Below are positions 5,035-5,536 of a DNA stretch of 5,536 bases, piece after piece. Source of the stretch: Verrucomicrobiales bacterium (GTDB lineage: Bacteria; Verrucomicrobiota; Verrucomicrobiia; Verrucomicrobiales; DEV007). A program made the translations under genes and the position numbers. The stretch spans positions 1 to 5,536 of the forward strand of contig JAKMGR010000622.1 in NCBI GenBank assembly GCA_022424805.1, in the 5' to 3' direction. Each line of letters begins with the position of its first letter. The first letter of the stretch is position 1. The notes under the pieces are model-generated. The model made no database searches. It was not told the DNA's origin and was given only the letters and a program-made list of their open reading frames with translations.

Positions 5035-5536
5035 GACCATTTCTTCTTTCGCTTTCGTTTCTCTTTCTTTTCACCTCCTTCAGTTGCGCCGATAAATCTG
5101 ACAAACTGATGGCCGGCACCGCTGAGGTCGACATTTCCCCGACCGTCACACCCTTCCAACTTCGTTCAGGCCCTTCCGATCTTGTTCACGATCCCCTGCA
5201 CATTCGCGCTGTCGCATTTCAGAATGGAAAAGGCCGGGCCGCCATCGCACTGATGGATGCCATCGGTGTTGGACGAGAAATGACGGACGAGGCCAAAGTC
5301 ATCGCAGCCGAAAAGACCGGCTGGAAGCCCGAGGAAATGCTCGTCAGCGGGACACACACCCACACCGCCCCGAAAGGAGGCGACTCCTCTCCCGGGCGAA
5401 TCGCCTATGAAAAGCGCCGCAAGGATGGCCTCGCCGAAGCACTTATCGAAGCGATCGAATCACTCGAGCCAGCCAAAGTCGGCTTCGCATCCGACGAAGA
5501 ACCAACGGAAGTTTTCAACCGCAGGTGGTACATGGA
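5031..5536 (+). CDS. Second exported ceramidase-like protein, N-terminal part (cut by window edge)
   Basis: An open frame of 168 complete codons running off the right edge. It starts with a signal peptide: MRP, hydrophobic SLSFLFLFTSFSCA (residues 7-20), then DKSDK. C19 could be a lipoprotein cysteine, but the preceding residues (S-F-S) fit a lipobox poorly and cleavage after SCA-D by the ordinary signal peptidase is equally possible. Family landmarks: LMAGTAEVDISP (26-37), LHIRAVAFQNGKGRAAIALM (56-75), VSGTHTHTAP (105-114) with H109 and H111 as expected metal ligands, IESLEPAKVGF (142-152) and NRR (163-165). The last two blocks align directly with IESLEPAKV-like and NRR segments of the protein at 1816-3060, showing that the two are related. 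The serine/second-histidine half of the domain lies beyond the window. Start chosen because it is the ATG giving a signal peptide in the long frame; ATGs at 5017 and 5021 are out of frame. Divergent from the lactonase. Confidence 0.87.
   Translation, partial: MRPFLLSLSFLFLFTSFSCADKSDKLMAGTAEVDISPTVTPFQLRSGPSDLVHDPLHIRAVAFQNGKGRAAIALMDAIGVGREMTDEAKVIAAEKTGWKPEEMLVSGTHTHTAPKGGDSSPGRIAYEKRRKDGLAEALIEAIESLEPAKVGFASDEEPTEVFNRRWYM

Overview
The window looks like a chromosomal segment from a heterotrophic bacterium of the Planctomycetota-Verrucomicrobiota (PVC) type. This is inferred from gene content, since no rRNA or other phylogenetic marker is present. The pointers are a XylR-type regulator (sugar-binding fold fused to an AraC helix-turn-helix), a DJ-1/PfpI protein, a secreted beta-propeller lactonase and two ceramidase-like exported proteins. 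There are no tRNA or rRNA genes, no CRISPR array, no transposase and no obvious phage material.

Layout. Positions 1-282 (minus) hold the first 94 codons of a DJ-1/PfpI-family protein, cut by the window edge. It is divergent from a complete 395-aa XylR-like regulator at 365-1552 (plus). The 82-bp gap between them carries overlapping weak promoter-like hexamers and a 6+6 bp perfect inverted repeat just before the regulator's start. A 230-bp spacer follows, containing a 26-codon ORF with a good Shine-Dalgarno (possibly a gene remnant). Next is an exported ceramidase-like protein (1816-3060, plus), which stops 3 bp from a convergent minus-strand pair. That pair is a secreted lactonase (4916-3846) whose stop codon overlaps the start codon of a short-chain dehydrogenase/reductase (3849-3064) as ATGA. 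Divergent from the lactonase, a second ceramidase-like exported protein starts at 5031 and runs off the right edge.

How the genes may work together (inference). The regulator would sense a sugar or related ligand. The exported ceramidase-like proteins and the exported lactonase would act outside the cytoplasm on acyl, amide or lactone bonds. The cytoplasmic SDR would oxidise or reduce a hydroxyl of the imported product. The substrate cannot be read from this sequence. The ceramidase-like protein that is complete here is short for a true neutral ceramidase and does not show the family's usual GD-x-S-P-N serine motif, so a ceramidase activity should not be assumed.
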